From positions 158,341-222,340 of the forward strand of contig NZ_JAFKID010000006.1 of assembly GCF_017306545.1 (NCBI RefSeq): 64,000 bases of DNA. The letters run 5' to 3'. Shown here in pieces: positions 9,298 to 18,154 of this stretch; the stretch's first letter is position 1, and every line of letters begins with the position of its first letter. A model generated the notes under the pieces. The model was not told where the DNA came from, searched no databases, and was given only the letters and a program-made list of their open reading frames with translations. This stretch comes from Mesorhizobium sp. (GTDB taxonomy: Bacteria > Pseudomonadota > Alphaproteobacteria > Rhizobiales > Rhizobiaceae). The translations under genes and the position numbers were made by a program.

Positions 9298-9410
9298 ATC
9301 TGCCATACAAGGGCCTGCCGCGCCAGCGCCGCCGCGACAGGCCGCCCGATTGACCGGTTCGGCGCGGCGCGCTATCGCCTCGCGACTTTGTTGCAGGAAG
9401 TTTTGCCCGC

Positions 9411-10229
9411 ATGACCTCCGCCCTTGCCTCCGACGAACGCGCGCCGCAGTTTCCGATTCCGGCCAACGTCTATGCCGAAAAGGTTGTGTCGGTGCGCCAT
9501 TACACCGACCGGCTGTTCTCCTTCCGCATCACGCGGCCGCAGTCGTTCCGCTTCCGCTCCGGCGAGTTCGTCATGATCGGCCTGCCGAATGCCGAGAAGC
9601 CGGTGTTCCGCGCCTATTCGGTGGCCAGCCCCGCCTGGGACGAGGAACTGGAGTTCTTCTCCATCAAGGTGCCGGACGGCCCGCTCACGCAGCACCTCCA
9701 GAAGATCCAGCCGGGCGACACCATCCTGATGCGCCAGAAGTCCACCGGCACGCTGGTGCTCGATGCGCTGACCCCGGCCAAGCGCGTCTTCATGATCTCG
9801 ACCGGCACCGGCATCGCCCCCTTCGCCTCGCTGCTGCGCGATCCCGACACCTACGAAAAGTTCGAACAGGTCTTTCTGACCCACACCTGCCGCGACAGGG
9901 CCGAGCTGGTCTATGGCCAGGAACTCGCGGCCTCGCTGAAGGACGATCCGCTGATCGGCGAACTGACCGAAGGCCGGTTCACGCTCTACAATTCCACCAC
10001 GCGCGAAGCGACCGATTGCATGGGCCGCATCACCGCGCTGATCGGTTCCGGAAAATTCTATTCGGACCTCGGCATCGAACCGCTCAATCCGGAAACCGAC
10101 CGGGTGATGATCTGCGGCTCGATGGACATGCTGAAGGACGTCAAGGAACTGGCGGAAAACCTCGGCTTCGTCGAGGGTTCATTGAGCGCCCCGGCCAGCT
10201 TCGTCGTCGAGCGCGCCTTCGTCGGCTGA
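9411..10229 (+). CDS. fpr: Ferredoxin--NADP(+) reductase
   Basis: 272 residues, typical of bacterial subclass-I FPR. The FAD-binding RAYS motif is at residues 67-70 and the NADP-binding TGTGIAPFAS at 131-140. The protein ends in AFVG, a tail like that of Rhodobacter and other alphaproteobacterial FPRs. It moves electrons between NADPH and ferredoxin or flavodoxin in the cytoplasm. It precedes the carrier-protein cluster on the same strand by 190 bases, so it could supply electrons to that pathway, but it is also a common stand-alone gene. Confidence 0.92.
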   Translation: MTSALASDERAPQFPIPANVYAEKVVSVRHYTDRLFSFRITRPQSFRFRSGEFVMIGLPNAEKPVFRAYSVASPAWDEELEFFSIKVPDGPLTQHLQKIQPGDTILMRQKSTGTLVLDALTPAKRVFMISTGTGIAPFASLLRDPDTYEKFEQVFLTHTCRDRAELVYGQELAASLKDDPLIGELTEGRFTLYNSTTREATDCMGRITALIGSGKFYSDLGIEPLNPETDRVMICGSMDMLKDVKELAENLGFVEGSLSAPASFVVERAFVG

Positions 10230-10421
10230 AATTTCTTGCAGCTTGCGACCATGAGCGGTGCAAGCGGCGCCGGCGTGCTCTTTGGCCCGATCGCTCGAAT
10301 TTTGCGCATCTCGAATACCGATCCTTAAGCCTGCCCGCAGCTTCCACGGATCGTTAACGCGCTGGTTGCCGTGTCCGTGCGACGGTTCCTCTCACAGAAC
10401 ATCACGACAAGGCAGGCAATC

Positions 10422-10667
10422 ATGATCGACCGCATCCGCACGCTATTGACCGGACATCCGATGATTCCGGTGGATTTTTCGGCGCTCAGCGACGACGCCA
10501 ATCTCTACGACGCGGGGCTGACTTCGTTCGCCTCCGTCCAGATGATGCTGGCGCTGGAGGAGGAATTCGACATCGAGTTCCCCGAGGCGATGTTGACGCG
10601 CCGCACCTTCGCCTCGCTCGCCAACATCGCCGACGCCGTTTCGCAGATCACACGCAAGGCGGCCTGA
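10422..10667 (+). CDS. Acyl/peptidyl carrier protein of the amino acid ligase cluster
   Basis: 81 residues. The phosphopantetheine attachment site is Ser35 in GLTSF, a variant of the usual GxDSL, followed by the acidic helix (LALEEEFDIEFPEAML) that partner enzymes recognise. The ATG at 10422 has AGGCAGG upstream; the frame is open 17 codons earlier but similarity begins at MIDRIR. Only two bases separate its stop from the next gene. In Bradyrhizobium such small carrier proteins are aminoacylated by the aaRS-like ligase encoded two genes downstream here, so this is the expected substrate. Confidence 0.88.
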   Translation: MIDRIRTLLTGHPMIPVDFSALSDDANLYDAGLTSFASVQMMLALEEEFDIEFPEAMLTRRTFASLANIADAVSQITRKAA

Positions 10668-10669
10668 TC

Positions 10670-11878
10670 ATGAACGTGCTCAGTAAGGTCGAAGCCGCCG
10701 CGCCTGCGGCTGCATTGGATTCGCCCGCGCAACGCATGCGCCGCGTAGCGGCGGTCGCCGCCGAACATGGCGACGCGGTGGATCGCGAAGGCCGTTTTCC
10801 GGCCGAGACGATCGCCGCGCTGAAGCGCGAGCGCCTGCTTGGGCTGGCCATCCCCGCCGAGTATGGCGGCGAGGGCCTCGGCACCGCCGCCGTCGCCGAC
10901 CTGATCGCGCAGCTCGCCCAGGCCTGCGGCTCGAGCGCCATGATCTACGCCATGCACCAGATCAAGACGTCGAGCTTCGTCATGCACGGCGTCGGCAGCG
11001 AGTGGCACCGTGCCTACATGCGCCGCATCGCCGCCGAGCAGCTTTTGATGGCCTCGGCCACGACGGAAGCCGGCATCGGCGGCAACCTGCGCAATTCCAT
11101 CTGCGCCATCGAGGTCGAGGACGGCCGCTTCAGGCTCGTCAAGGAAGCCATCGTCATTTCCTACGGCAACTATGCCGACGCCATCCTCGCCACCGCCCGG
11201 CGTGCGCCGGACGCGGCGAGTTCCGACCAGATCATGGTGGTGATTCCCAACGACGCCAACCGCACGATCGACCGCACCGTGGTGTGGGACACGCTCGGCA
11301 TGCGCGGCACCTGTTCCGACGGCTTCCACCTGGAAGCAGCGGGCGACGCGGCGCAGATCTTCCCGAAACCGTTCTCCGAGATCGCCGCGCAGTCGATGCT
11401 GGCATCGTCGCACATCTACTGGGCGGCGACCTGGTTCGGCATCGCCGCCGACGCCTTCAACCGCGCCCAGGCCTTCGTCAAGGCGGCGGCCCGCAAGCAG
11501 ACCGACGGCTCGCTGCCGCCGGGCGCGCTGCGGCTCGCCGAGGCGGCGGCGAAATTGCAGGAGATGAAGGGCCACCTGACGGCCGCCATCCACCGCTTCG
11601 ACACCGCCCTCGGTGATGATGACGCACTGTCTTCCATCGGCTTCGCCGCCGAGATCAATGCGTTGAAGATCGCCGCCAGCGAGAAGGCCGGCGAGGTGGT
11701 GCGCATCGCACTCCTGGTCAACGGCATCCTCGGCTACAAGAACGGCACACCTTTCAGCGTCGGCCGCCATCTGCGCGACACCGCTTCCGCGCCGGTCATG
11801 ATCTCCAACGACCGCATCCTTTCCAACACAGCGACCCTGCTCGTGATGAGCCGCTTCGACACCAGCCTGGGAGGCTGA
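10670..11878 (+). CDS. Acyl-CoA dehydrogenase homologue, probably acting on carrier-bound substrate
   Basis: 402 residues with the usual three-part acyl-CoA dehydrogenase layout: N-terminal helical part, a central beta domain with the flavin-contacting ATTEAGIGG region (about residues 127-135), and a C-terminal helical bundle ending in a GRHLRDTASAPVM block. The place between a carrier protein and a carrier-protein ligase suggests FAD-dependent oxidation of an aminoacyl or acyl group held on the carrier protein rather than free CoA; comparable dehydrogenases oxidise carrier-bound prolyl groups in antibiotic pathways. That role is inferred from context. The next gene starts after a 3-base gap. 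Confidence 0.8.
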   Translation: MNVLSKVEAAAPAAALDSPAQRMRRVAAVAAEHGDAVDREGRFPAETIAALKRERLLGLAIPAEYGGEGLGTAAVADLIAQLAQACGSSAMIYAMHQIKTSSFVMHGVGSEWHRAYMRRIAAEQLLMASATTEAGIGGNLRNSICAIEVEDGRFRLVKEAIVISYGNYADAILATARRAPDAASSDQIMVVIPNDANRTIDRTVVWDTLGMRGTCSDGFHLEAAGDAAQIFPKPFSEIAAQSMLASSHIYWAATWFGIAADAFNRAQAFVKAAARKQTDGSLPPGALRLAEAAAKLQEMKGHLTAAIHRFDTALGDDDALSSIGFAAEINALKIAASEKAGEVVRIALLVNGILGYKNGTPFSVGRHLRDTASAPVMISNDRILSNTATLLVMSRFDTSLGG

Positions 11879-11881
11879 CCC

Positions 11882-12805
11882 ATGGACGCCAAGACATTCG
11901 ATTCCAAAAGCTTGCTGGACAGCCTGTTCGACAACGGCATCCTGTTCGAGACGGGCGTGGACGGCCTCTACGGCCGCTCCGGCGCCTTCGAGGAGGTGAT
12001 CGAGCGCTTCGAAAAACTGGTCACGCGGCTCGGCGCGCCGGACAAGGCGACCCGCATCCACTTTCCGCCCGGCATGAGCCGCGCGACGCTGGAAAAGAGC
12101 GGCTACATGAAGTCCTTTCCGCAGCTTGCCGGCTGCGTGCATTCCTTCGTCGGCGGCGAGCGTGAGCACGCGCAACTTCTCAACATGATGGCGACCGGCG
12201 AGGACTGGACCGAGTTGCAGAAGGCGACGGACGTGACGCTGACGCCGGCCGCCTGCTATCCGCTCTACCCGACCGTCGCCGCGCGCGGCCCGGTGCCGGC
12301 GGACGGCGTGCTGTTCGAACTGTCTTCCTACTGCTTCCGCCACGAGCCGTCGCAAGACCCCGCCCGCATGCAGCTTTTCCGCATGCGCGAGTTCGTGCGC
12401 ATCGGCACCGCCGAACAGGTGCGCGCCTTCCGCGAAAGCTGGCTGACGCGCGGCAAGGCGATGATCGAACAGCTCGAACTGCCCTGCGAGGTCGATCTCG
12501 CCAACGATCCGTTCTTCGGTCGCGGCGGCAAGATGATGGCCAACAACCAGCGCGACCAGGGCCTGAAATTCGAGCTGCTGATCCCGGTGAACAGCCTGGA
12601 AAAGCCGACGGCCTGCCTCTCCTTCAACTACCATCAGGATCATTTCGGCCAGACCTGGGGCTTGCAGTTCGGCGATGGCGAATTGTGCCACTCCGCCTGC
12701 GTCGGCTTCGGGCTGGAGCGCGTGGCGTTGGCGCTGTTCCGCCACCATGGCCCGGATATCGAAGCCTGGCCGAAAAAGGTGCTCGCGGTCCTGTGGGGCG
12801 AGTGA
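11882..12805 (+). CDS. Amino acid--[acyl-carrier-protein] ligase (class II aaRS-like)
   Basis: 307 residues. It is the free-standing catalytic core of an archaeal-type seryl-tRNA synthetase without a tRNA-binding arm. Class II motif 2 is seen as FRHE (residues 152-155) with RMREF following, and motif 3 as GFGLER (275-280). C125, E170 and C273 match the Cys-Glu-Cys zinc site of this family. Characterised homologues from Bradyrhizobium activate glycine or alanine with ATP and load the phosphopantetheine arm of a carrier protein instead of tRNA. Its partner carrier protein is two genes upstream. Which amino acid is used cannot be decided by eye. Confidence 0.92.
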   Translation: MDAKTFDSKSLLDSLFDNGILFETGVDGLYGRSGAFEEVIERFEKLVTRLGAPDKATRIHFPPGMSRATLEKSGYMKSFPQLAGCVHSFVGGEREHAQLLNMMATGEDWTELQKATDVTLTPAACYPLYPTVAARGPVPADGVLFELSSYCFRHEPSQDPARMQLFRMREFVRIGTAEQVRAFRESWLTRGKAMIEQLELPCEVDLANDPFFGRGGKMMANNQRDQGLKFELLIPVNSLEKPTACLSFNYHQDHFGQTWGLQFGDGELCHSACVGFGLERVALALFRHHGPDIEAWPKKVLAVLWGE

Positions 12806-12807
12806 CG

Positions 12808-13806
12808 ATGAAAACCGCCATTGCCGGGCTCGATCCGGCAAGCTACCGGCCGCATCCGCTGCACGATGCCGAGCGCCGCTGGCCGCAGACCAACTGCTAT
12901 GTGGACCTTTTGGTCGAGGTCATGCACGCGACCGGACACGACCCGGTCGCGGCGTTGGGCTTCACGGTGACGCAGGACTTCGAGGGCGACCAGTTCACCT
13001 TCTTCAAGTTCCCGAGCGCCGATCTCCAGCGCCTCGCCGGCCTCGACATACAGGAACTGGCGATCTTCGACCGGTTGGAAGACCATGTCCTCGCCCAGAT
13101 CGGGCGCGGCCGCCTGCCGCTGGTGGAACTCGACGCGCATTTCCTGCCCGATACGAAGGGCATCACTTACCGCAGCGGCCATTCCAAGACGACGGTCGGC
13201 ATCAATGCGCTCGATCCCGAAGCGCGCCGCATGCACTATTTCCACAACGACGGCTATTTCGCGCTGGAAGGCGAGGACTATGACGGCCTGTTCGGCCCGT
13301 ACCGCGATGCATCGCCGGGCGGCATGCCGCTGTTTCCCTACGCCGAATTCGTCAAGTTCGGCGCGCCGGATGGCGAGGAGCCTGCCGCCGCCGCCCTTGA
13401 TCTCCTGCGCTCCCATCTGGCGCGGCGGCCGAAGCGCAATCCGCTCGCCGCCTATGCCGAAGCGTTCGAGGCTCATGCCCGTGCACTGGCCGGCCGCCAG
13501 CCCGACTATTTCCACACCTATGCCTTCAGCACGCTGCGGCAGGTCGGCGCCAATTTCGAGCTGCTCGCCAGCCACCTCGACTGGTTGCAGGCGAAGGCCC
13601 GCATGGATTTCGACGTGCCGGCGCGCGCCGCCGAGCGCATCGCCGACGGCGCCAAGGCCATCCAGTTCAAGCTGGCGCGAGCCATGGCAAGGCAGCGTTT
13701 CGACGGATTGGCCGAAAGCATCGCGCCGCTGGCCGAAGCCTACGACACGGTGATGGCGGCGCTGGAAGCGCGCCTTTCCGCCAGGACGGATACGAAGGCG
13801 GCCTGA
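12808..13806 (+). CDS. DUF1839 protein, possible BtrH-like aminoacyltransferase
   Basis: 332 residues of the DUF1839 family, whose function is not established. A conserved Cys (C30 in TNCYVD), His (H125 in SGHSKTTVG) and Asp (D136 in INALDPE) are spaced as in papain-like/C39-type folds. The intervening DFEGDQFTFFKFP and VELDAHFLPDT blocks recall the N-terminal domain of BtrH, which moves an amino acyl chain from a carrier protein to an aminoglycoside in butirosin synthesis. I infer it off-loads the aminoacyl group made by the upstream ligase. The ATG at 12808 lies two bases after the ligase stop; the frame is open upstream but overlaps the ligase gene. Confidence 0.8.
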   Translation: MKTAIAGLDPASYRPHPLHDAERRWPQTNCYVDLLVEVMHATGHDPVAALGFTVTQDFEGDQFTFFKFPSADLQRLAGLDIQELAIFDRLEDHVLAQIGRGRLPLVELDAHFLPDTKGITYRSGHSKTTVGINALDPEARRMHYFHNDGYFALEGEDYDGLFGPYRDASPGGMPLFPYAEFVKFGAPDGEEPAAAALDLLRSHLARRPKRNPLAAYAEAFEAHARALAGRQPDYFHTYAFSTLRQVGANFELLASHLDWLQAKARMDFDVPARAAERIADGAKAIQFKLARAMARQRFDGLAESIAPLAEAYDTVMAALEARLSARTDTKAA

Positions 13807-13824
13807 GCCGCCGAGGGGACCAGG

Positions 13825-16347
13825 ATGGACGCCACGGTGCCGGTCGCCGGCGCGGATCAGGTGCTGGACACGGGATGGTCGATGGCCGTCTCGGCGGCCG
13901 GCGCATGGCCGGCACCCGCCGCGATCGACCCGCGCGCCGAATGGCTGGCGGCCGAATGCCCCGGCACGGCGGCGGCCACGTTGGAGGGGCACGGCCGCTG
14001 GGACCGTACAGCACCGACGCCGCTGCACGACAAGGACGTCTGGTATCGCTGCCGGCTGCACGCGACAGGGCCGGTGCGCCTGGTTTTCGAGGGCCTGGCG
14101 ACCGTCGCCGAAATCTGGCTGGCCGACCGGCTCGTCGCAACCTGCACATCGATGTTCGAGCCCTGTGAGGTCGAGGCCGACCTTGCCGGCGGCGAACAGC
14201 TTGCCATCGCCTTCCGCAGCCTCGACAAACATCTGGAGACGTTGATCGGCCCGCGAGCCCGCTGGCGTCCGCGCATGATGGACGACCAGCGCCTCAGGCT
14301 GGTGCGCACCACCCTGATCGGCCACATGCCGGGTTGGTGCCCGCGCTTCGATGCGGTCGGTCCGTGGCGGCCGGTACGGTTGGTGCAGCAGGGGAAGGGG
14401 TTGCGCATCCTCGACAGGATGCTGCGGGCCGACCTCGACGGCACGACCGGCCGCCTTTCGGTCGCGCTCGACCTGTCCGTGCCGATCGATGCGGGCGAGG
14501 ATGCGACCGTTTCCTGCGCCGGCGCGACGGTACCTTTGCGTCGCGAAACGCCGACTCGCCTCGTTGCTGAACTGGAAATCCCCGGCATCCCGCCGTGGTG
14601 GCCGAACAGCCACGGCAAGCCGGTTCTGCATGGCGTCTCGGCCCGCATCGGTGCCGTGCGGCACGACCTCGGCCGCGTCGGTTTCCGCAGCATCGCCCTC
14701 GACCGTGGCGTGGACGGCCGCGATTTCCGGCTCATCGTCAACGGCGTGCCTGTCTTCTGCCGCGGCGCGGTGTGGACGCCGTCCGATCCGGTGACGCTTG
14801 CCGGAGACGAGGCCGCATTGGCGCACGACCTCGAATTGGCACGCGATGCCGGCGTCAACATGCTGCGCGTCGCCGGCACTTTCACTTACGAGTCCGATAC
14901 CTTCCACGCATTGTGCGACGAGCTCGGCATCCTCGTCTGGCAGGATCTGATGCTGGCCAATTTCGATTACCCGGCAAAGGACGAAGGCTGGTGCGCCGCG
15001 CTTGGACGCGAGGTCGCGGCGCTGCTCAGGCGGCTTGCGTCTTCGCCGTCTCTTGCCGTGCTGTGTGGCGGCAGCGAGATCGCCCAGCAGGCGACGATGC
15101 TCGGCTTGCCGGCCGGCATCGATGCGACGCCGTGGTTCGATCATGTCGTCCGCCCGGGGGCAGAGGCCCTGCGCCCCGATCTCGTTCTCGTGCCGTCCAC
15201 GCCTCACGGCGGCAGCCTGCCTTTCACCGCGTCGGGCGGGCCGACCCACTATTACGGCGTCGGCGCCTATTGCCGGCCGCTGGAGGATGCGCGTCGCGCC
15301 GAGGTGCGCTTCGCCTCCGAATGCCTGGCCTTTGCCAACGTGCCCGATCAGGCGACGCTCGACGCGCATCTGCCGGTGCCGCCGGTCCACGATCCGCGCT
15401 GGAAGGCCGGCGTGCCGCGCGACGCCGGCGCGTCGTGGGATTTCGAGGATATTCGCGAGCACTATCTGGAGACGCTGTTTGCGGTGGATACGCACCGCCT
15501 GCGCCGCGAGGACCCGGCACGCTATCTCGACCTGTCGCGTGCCGTCACCGCCGAGGTGGTCGAGCGCACCGTCGACGAATGGCGCCGCCCCGCCTCGCCG
15601 GCGGCCGGCGCATTGCTGCTGTTCTGGAAGGATTTGGCGGTCGGCGCCGGCTGGGGCGTCGTCGACGCGACCGGCCGGCCGAAATCGGTCTGGCACGCGC
15701 TGAAGCGCGCTTTCGCGCCGACGCGGCTGATCCTCTCCGACGAGGGCGTCAACGGGCTCGACCTGCATCTGCTCAATGACGGCCCGGCACCCTTGCGCGG
15801 CACGCTCTCCGTTTCCTGCCTGCGCGACGGCGCGGTCGCCGTGGTGAGCGGCAAGCGGACTGTGGAAGTGTCGCCGCACGGCGGCTTGACGCTTTCGGTC
15901 TTCGATCTGCTCGGCGCCTTCTTCGACGTTTCCTATGCCTATCGCTTCGGCCCCGCCGGCCACGAACTGACGGTGGCGCGCTTCGAGGCTGAGAGCGGCG
16001 CGGTGCTGGCCGAGGCTTTTCACACTCTGCCCGGCGTCATGACCGCGCGCCGCGATACCGGTCTGACCGCGCGGCTGGAGCGCGACGGCGAAGGCTGGCA
16101 GCTTGCGCTCGGCTGCCGGCGCGCCGCCTATCACGTCGACATTCGCGACGACCGTTTCCGGCCGCGGGACAACGGCTTCCACCTTGTTCCCGGCGGTGAG
16201 TGCATCGTGCGCCTCGTCGGCCCGGCGGATGCCGAGCCGATGGGGGTCGTGACCGCGCTCAATGCCGAAAGCGGCGCTGCCTATCGGCCGGCCGAGGTCG
16301 CTGCCGCCGGCGCGTCGGACAAGGCTGTTGCGGAGGTGGTGCCATGA
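13825..16347 (+). CDS. Glycoside hydrolase family 2 protein (beta-mannosidase-like)
   Basis: 840 residues. An N-terminal jelly-roll sugar-binding domain (about 1-170), an Ig-like domain, and a TIM barrel carrying two likely catalytic acids: E418 in CGGSE (the place of the NE acid/base) and E499 in FASEC (the place of the SEFG nucleophile). A C-terminal beta-rich part completes the GH2/beta-mannosidase plan. No signal peptide is seen, so it should be cytoplasmic. Its place 18 bases after DUF1839 and overlapping the next gene by 4 bases ties it to the carrier-protein cluster, which suggests the pathway product or precursor is a glycoside. Both motifs deviate from the canonical ones, so activity is uncertain. 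Confidence 0.8.
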   Translation: MDATVPVAGADQVLDTGWSMAVSAAGAWPAPAAIDPRAEWLAAECPGTAAATLEGHGRWDRTAPTPLHDKDVWYRCRLHATGPVRLVFEGLATVAEIWLADRLVATCTSMFEPCEVEADLAGGEQLAIAFRSLDKHLETLIGPRARWRPRMMDDQRLRLVRTTLIGHMPGWCPRFDAVGPWRPVRLVQQGKGLRILDRMLRADLDGTTGRLSVALDLSVPIDAGEDATVSCAGATVPLRRETPTRLVAELEIPGIPPWWPNSHGKPVLHGVSARIGAVRHDLGRVGFRSIALDRGVDGRDFRLIVNGVPVFCRGAVWTPSDPVTLAGDEAALAHDLELARDAGVNMLRVAGTFTYESDTFHALCDELGILVWQDLMLANFDYPAKDEGWCAALGREVAALLRRLASSPSLAVLCGGSEIAQQATMLGLPAGIDATPWFDHVVRPGAEALRPDLVLVPSTPHGGSLPFTASGGPTHYYGVGAYCRPLEDARRAEVRFASECLAFANVPDQATLDAHLPVPPVHDPRWKAGVPRDAGASWDFEDIREHYLETLFAVDTHRLRREDPARYLDLSRAVTAEVVERTVDEWRRPASPAAGALLLFWKDLAVGAGWGVVDATGRPKSVWHALKRAFAPTRLILSDEGVNGLDLHLLNDGPAPLRGTLSVSCLRDGAVAVVSGKRTVEVSPHGGLTLSVFDLLGAFFDVSYAYRFGPAGHELTVARFEAESGAVLAEAFHTLPGVMTARRDTGLTARLERDGEGWQLALGCRRAAYHVDIRDDRFRPRDNGFHLVPGGECIVRLVGPADAEPMGVVTALNAESGAAYRPAEVAAAGASDKAVAEVVP

Positions 16348-18131
16348 GGCCGCTGGTCTTCGACGGAACGATCGGTTGGTTGCACGAGGCCGGCGGCCGG
16401 CGCGGCGTCGTCATCGCCGGTGCGCATGGCTTCGAGGATCTGTGCAGCCGCCGCTTTCTGATGCTGCTGGCCGGCCGCATGGCGGCTGAGGGCCTTCCCG
16501 TCCTGCAATTCGACTATCCGGGCTGCGGCGATGCCGCCGGCGATCATGCCGCGCCGCGACAGGTGGAAGCCTGGGTAAAAAGCATCGGCGCGGCGATCGA
16601 CAGGCTGAAGCGCGAGACGGGCGTGACGGATGTCGTCGTCGTCGGCTTCCGGCTCGGCGCGCTGCTGGCGCCGCTGGTTGCCGCCGGCCGCGACGACGTG
16701 GCCGGTCTCGCTCTCCTTGCCCCGCCGGCTTCCGGCAGGACCTATGTGCGCGAAATGACGGCGCTGTCGCGCATGATCGACGCGCCGCTGGCTGCCAGGG
16801 GCCCGGCCGAGCCGTTCGACGGAAGGCAGGTCGCAGGCTTTCGCCTGTCTTCCGAAACGCTCGCCGCACTTGCCGAGCTCGACTGGCAGCAGGCGCTGGC
16901 CGAGGCGGCCGCGCCGCATGTTCTGGTGCTGGCCAACGGCACGCCGCCGGAGATCGATTTTCCGCGCCGAAAGAACGGCGCCGGCCTGCCCGCGGTCACG
17001 GTGGCCGAATTCGAGGGCTACGCGCATCTGGCCCGCGATCCGACCGCCAACCGGATTCCGGAAGCGGCCCTCGACCTTGTGACCGGTTGGATCGGCCACC
17101 TGGCGGTGGAAGGCGGCGACCGCGCCGTTGCCTCCGCCTCGAGGGGGCCGCAGATGCTCGCCGGTCCCGGTTATCGCGAGGAGCCGGTGGTGATCGGCGG
17201 CGGCAGTGAAATCTGCGGCGTGCTGTGCCGTCCGGCGAAGCGGGGCGCATCCACTACGCCGGTCATCTTCCTGAATGCCGGTGCGGTGCCGCATGTCGGC
17301 TGGGCGCGCGGCACGGTCGAGGCGGCGCGGGCGCTTGCCGTCGAAGGCGTCGCCTCGCTGCGCATCGACCTGCCGGGCATCGGCCAGAGCGCGGCGCCGG
17401 CGGAAGAGCGGTTGTTCCTTTACGACGGCCGCACGCGCCGCGATGTCATCCGCGTCATCGACTGGATGGAAGAGGCAGGTTTTGCACAGGTCGGCGTGGT
17501 CGGCGCCTGTTCGGGCGCTTTTCAGGCCCTGCACGCCGCCCGCGCCGACCGCCGCGTGCGGCGGCTGATGATGATCAATCCGCTGTGTTTCGCCTGGAAC
17601 AGCTCCTATGCCCTGGAACTGGCCGTGTGGAAGACTTACGGAACGTCCAAGGTGACAATGCTCGAACCGGGCAAAGGGGACGGACTTCAGGGAGCCGTGC
17701 GGTCTTCCGCCTTCGGCGCGCTGCGCACAGGCCTGTCGAAGTTGGCGCGCCGGCCGGTCCGGCGGCTGCTGGAACTGATCAAGACCGCGCTCGCCGTTCC
17801 CGCCCGGCTTAGCGGGCGCACGCCGGTCGAACGCTGGATGCGCGGGCTGGGCAGCCGCGGCGTCAGGGTTTTGATGGTCACGTCGGAAGGCGACCTGAGC
17901 CTGGAGGAGATCGCCCGCCACTTCGGTCCGGATGGCGAGCGCCTCGGGGCGATCCGCGGCGTGTCGCGGTTGAGTATCGCCGCCGCCGATCATACGCTGA
18001 CGCCATGCCACGCCCGCCGTGCGCTGGTTGCCCCGCTGATCGAGTTCGGCCTGGAAGACGATTTTGCGGGCAAGGCCGGCATGCGGGCGGCGCCGCCGAC
18101 AGCGGCGAGGCCGGCGCTCGGAACGCCCTGA
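16344..18131 (+). CDS. Tandem alpha/beta-hydrolase-fold protein
   Basis: 595 residues in two alpha/beta hydrolase halves. Half one has its nucleophile elbow at residues 101-105 as GFRLG, with Arg in place of the nucleophile; half two has GACSG at 387-391, placing Cys389 at the nucleophile position. A late DHTLTP (about 552-557) may hold the catalytic His. The first half resembles exosortase-system-associated hydrolases, which also show a GxRLG elbow. The ATG at 16344 overlaps the GH2 stop (ATGA), so translation is coupled; the frame is open upstream inside GH2 but that part is out of family. Probably an esterase, thioesterase or acyltransferase for the cluster product. Confidence 0.78.
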   Translation: MRPLVFDGTIGWLHEAGGRRGVVIAGAHGFEDLCSRRFLMLLAGRMAAEGLPVLQFDYPGCGDAAGDHAAPRQVEAWVKSIGAAIDRLKRETGVTDVVVVGFRLGALLAPLVAAGRDDVAGLALLAPPASGRTYVREMTALSRMIDAPLAARGPAEPFDGRQVAGFRLSSETLAALAELDWQQALAEAAAPHVLVLANGTPPEIDFPRRKNGAGLPAVTVAEFEGYAHLARDPTANRIPEAALDLVTGWIGHLAVEGGDRAVASASRGPQMLAGPGYREEPVVIGGGSEICGVLCRPAKRGASTTPVIFLNAGAVPHVGWARGTVEAARALAVEGVASLRIDLPGIGQSAAPAEERLFLYDGRTRRDVIRVIDWMEEAGFAQVGVVGACSGAFQALHAARADRRVRRLMMINPLCFAWNSSYALELAVWKTYGTSKVTMLEPGKGDGLQGAVRSSAFGALRTGLSKLARRPVRRLLELIKTALAVPARLSGRTPVERWMRGLGSRGVRVLMVTSEGDLSLEEIARHFGPDGERLGAIRGVSRLSIAAADHTLTPCHARRALVAPLIEFGLEDDFAGKAGMRAAPPTAARPALGTP

Positions 18132-18154
18132 CGGTCTCGCCCCGCACCGTCCGG

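Noticed and set aside
12640-16182. A 1180-codon open frame on the minus strand across the GH2 and DUF1839 genes, and a similar 1099-codon frame at 16281-19580
   Set aside because: They are antisense shadows of well-supported plus-strand genes in GC-rich DNA, rich in Arg, Gly, Ala and His without domains.
18132-18154. Terminator between the convergent hydrolase and MATE genes
   Set aside because: Only a weak 6-bp stem (GACGGT/ACCGTC) without a T-tract is present.
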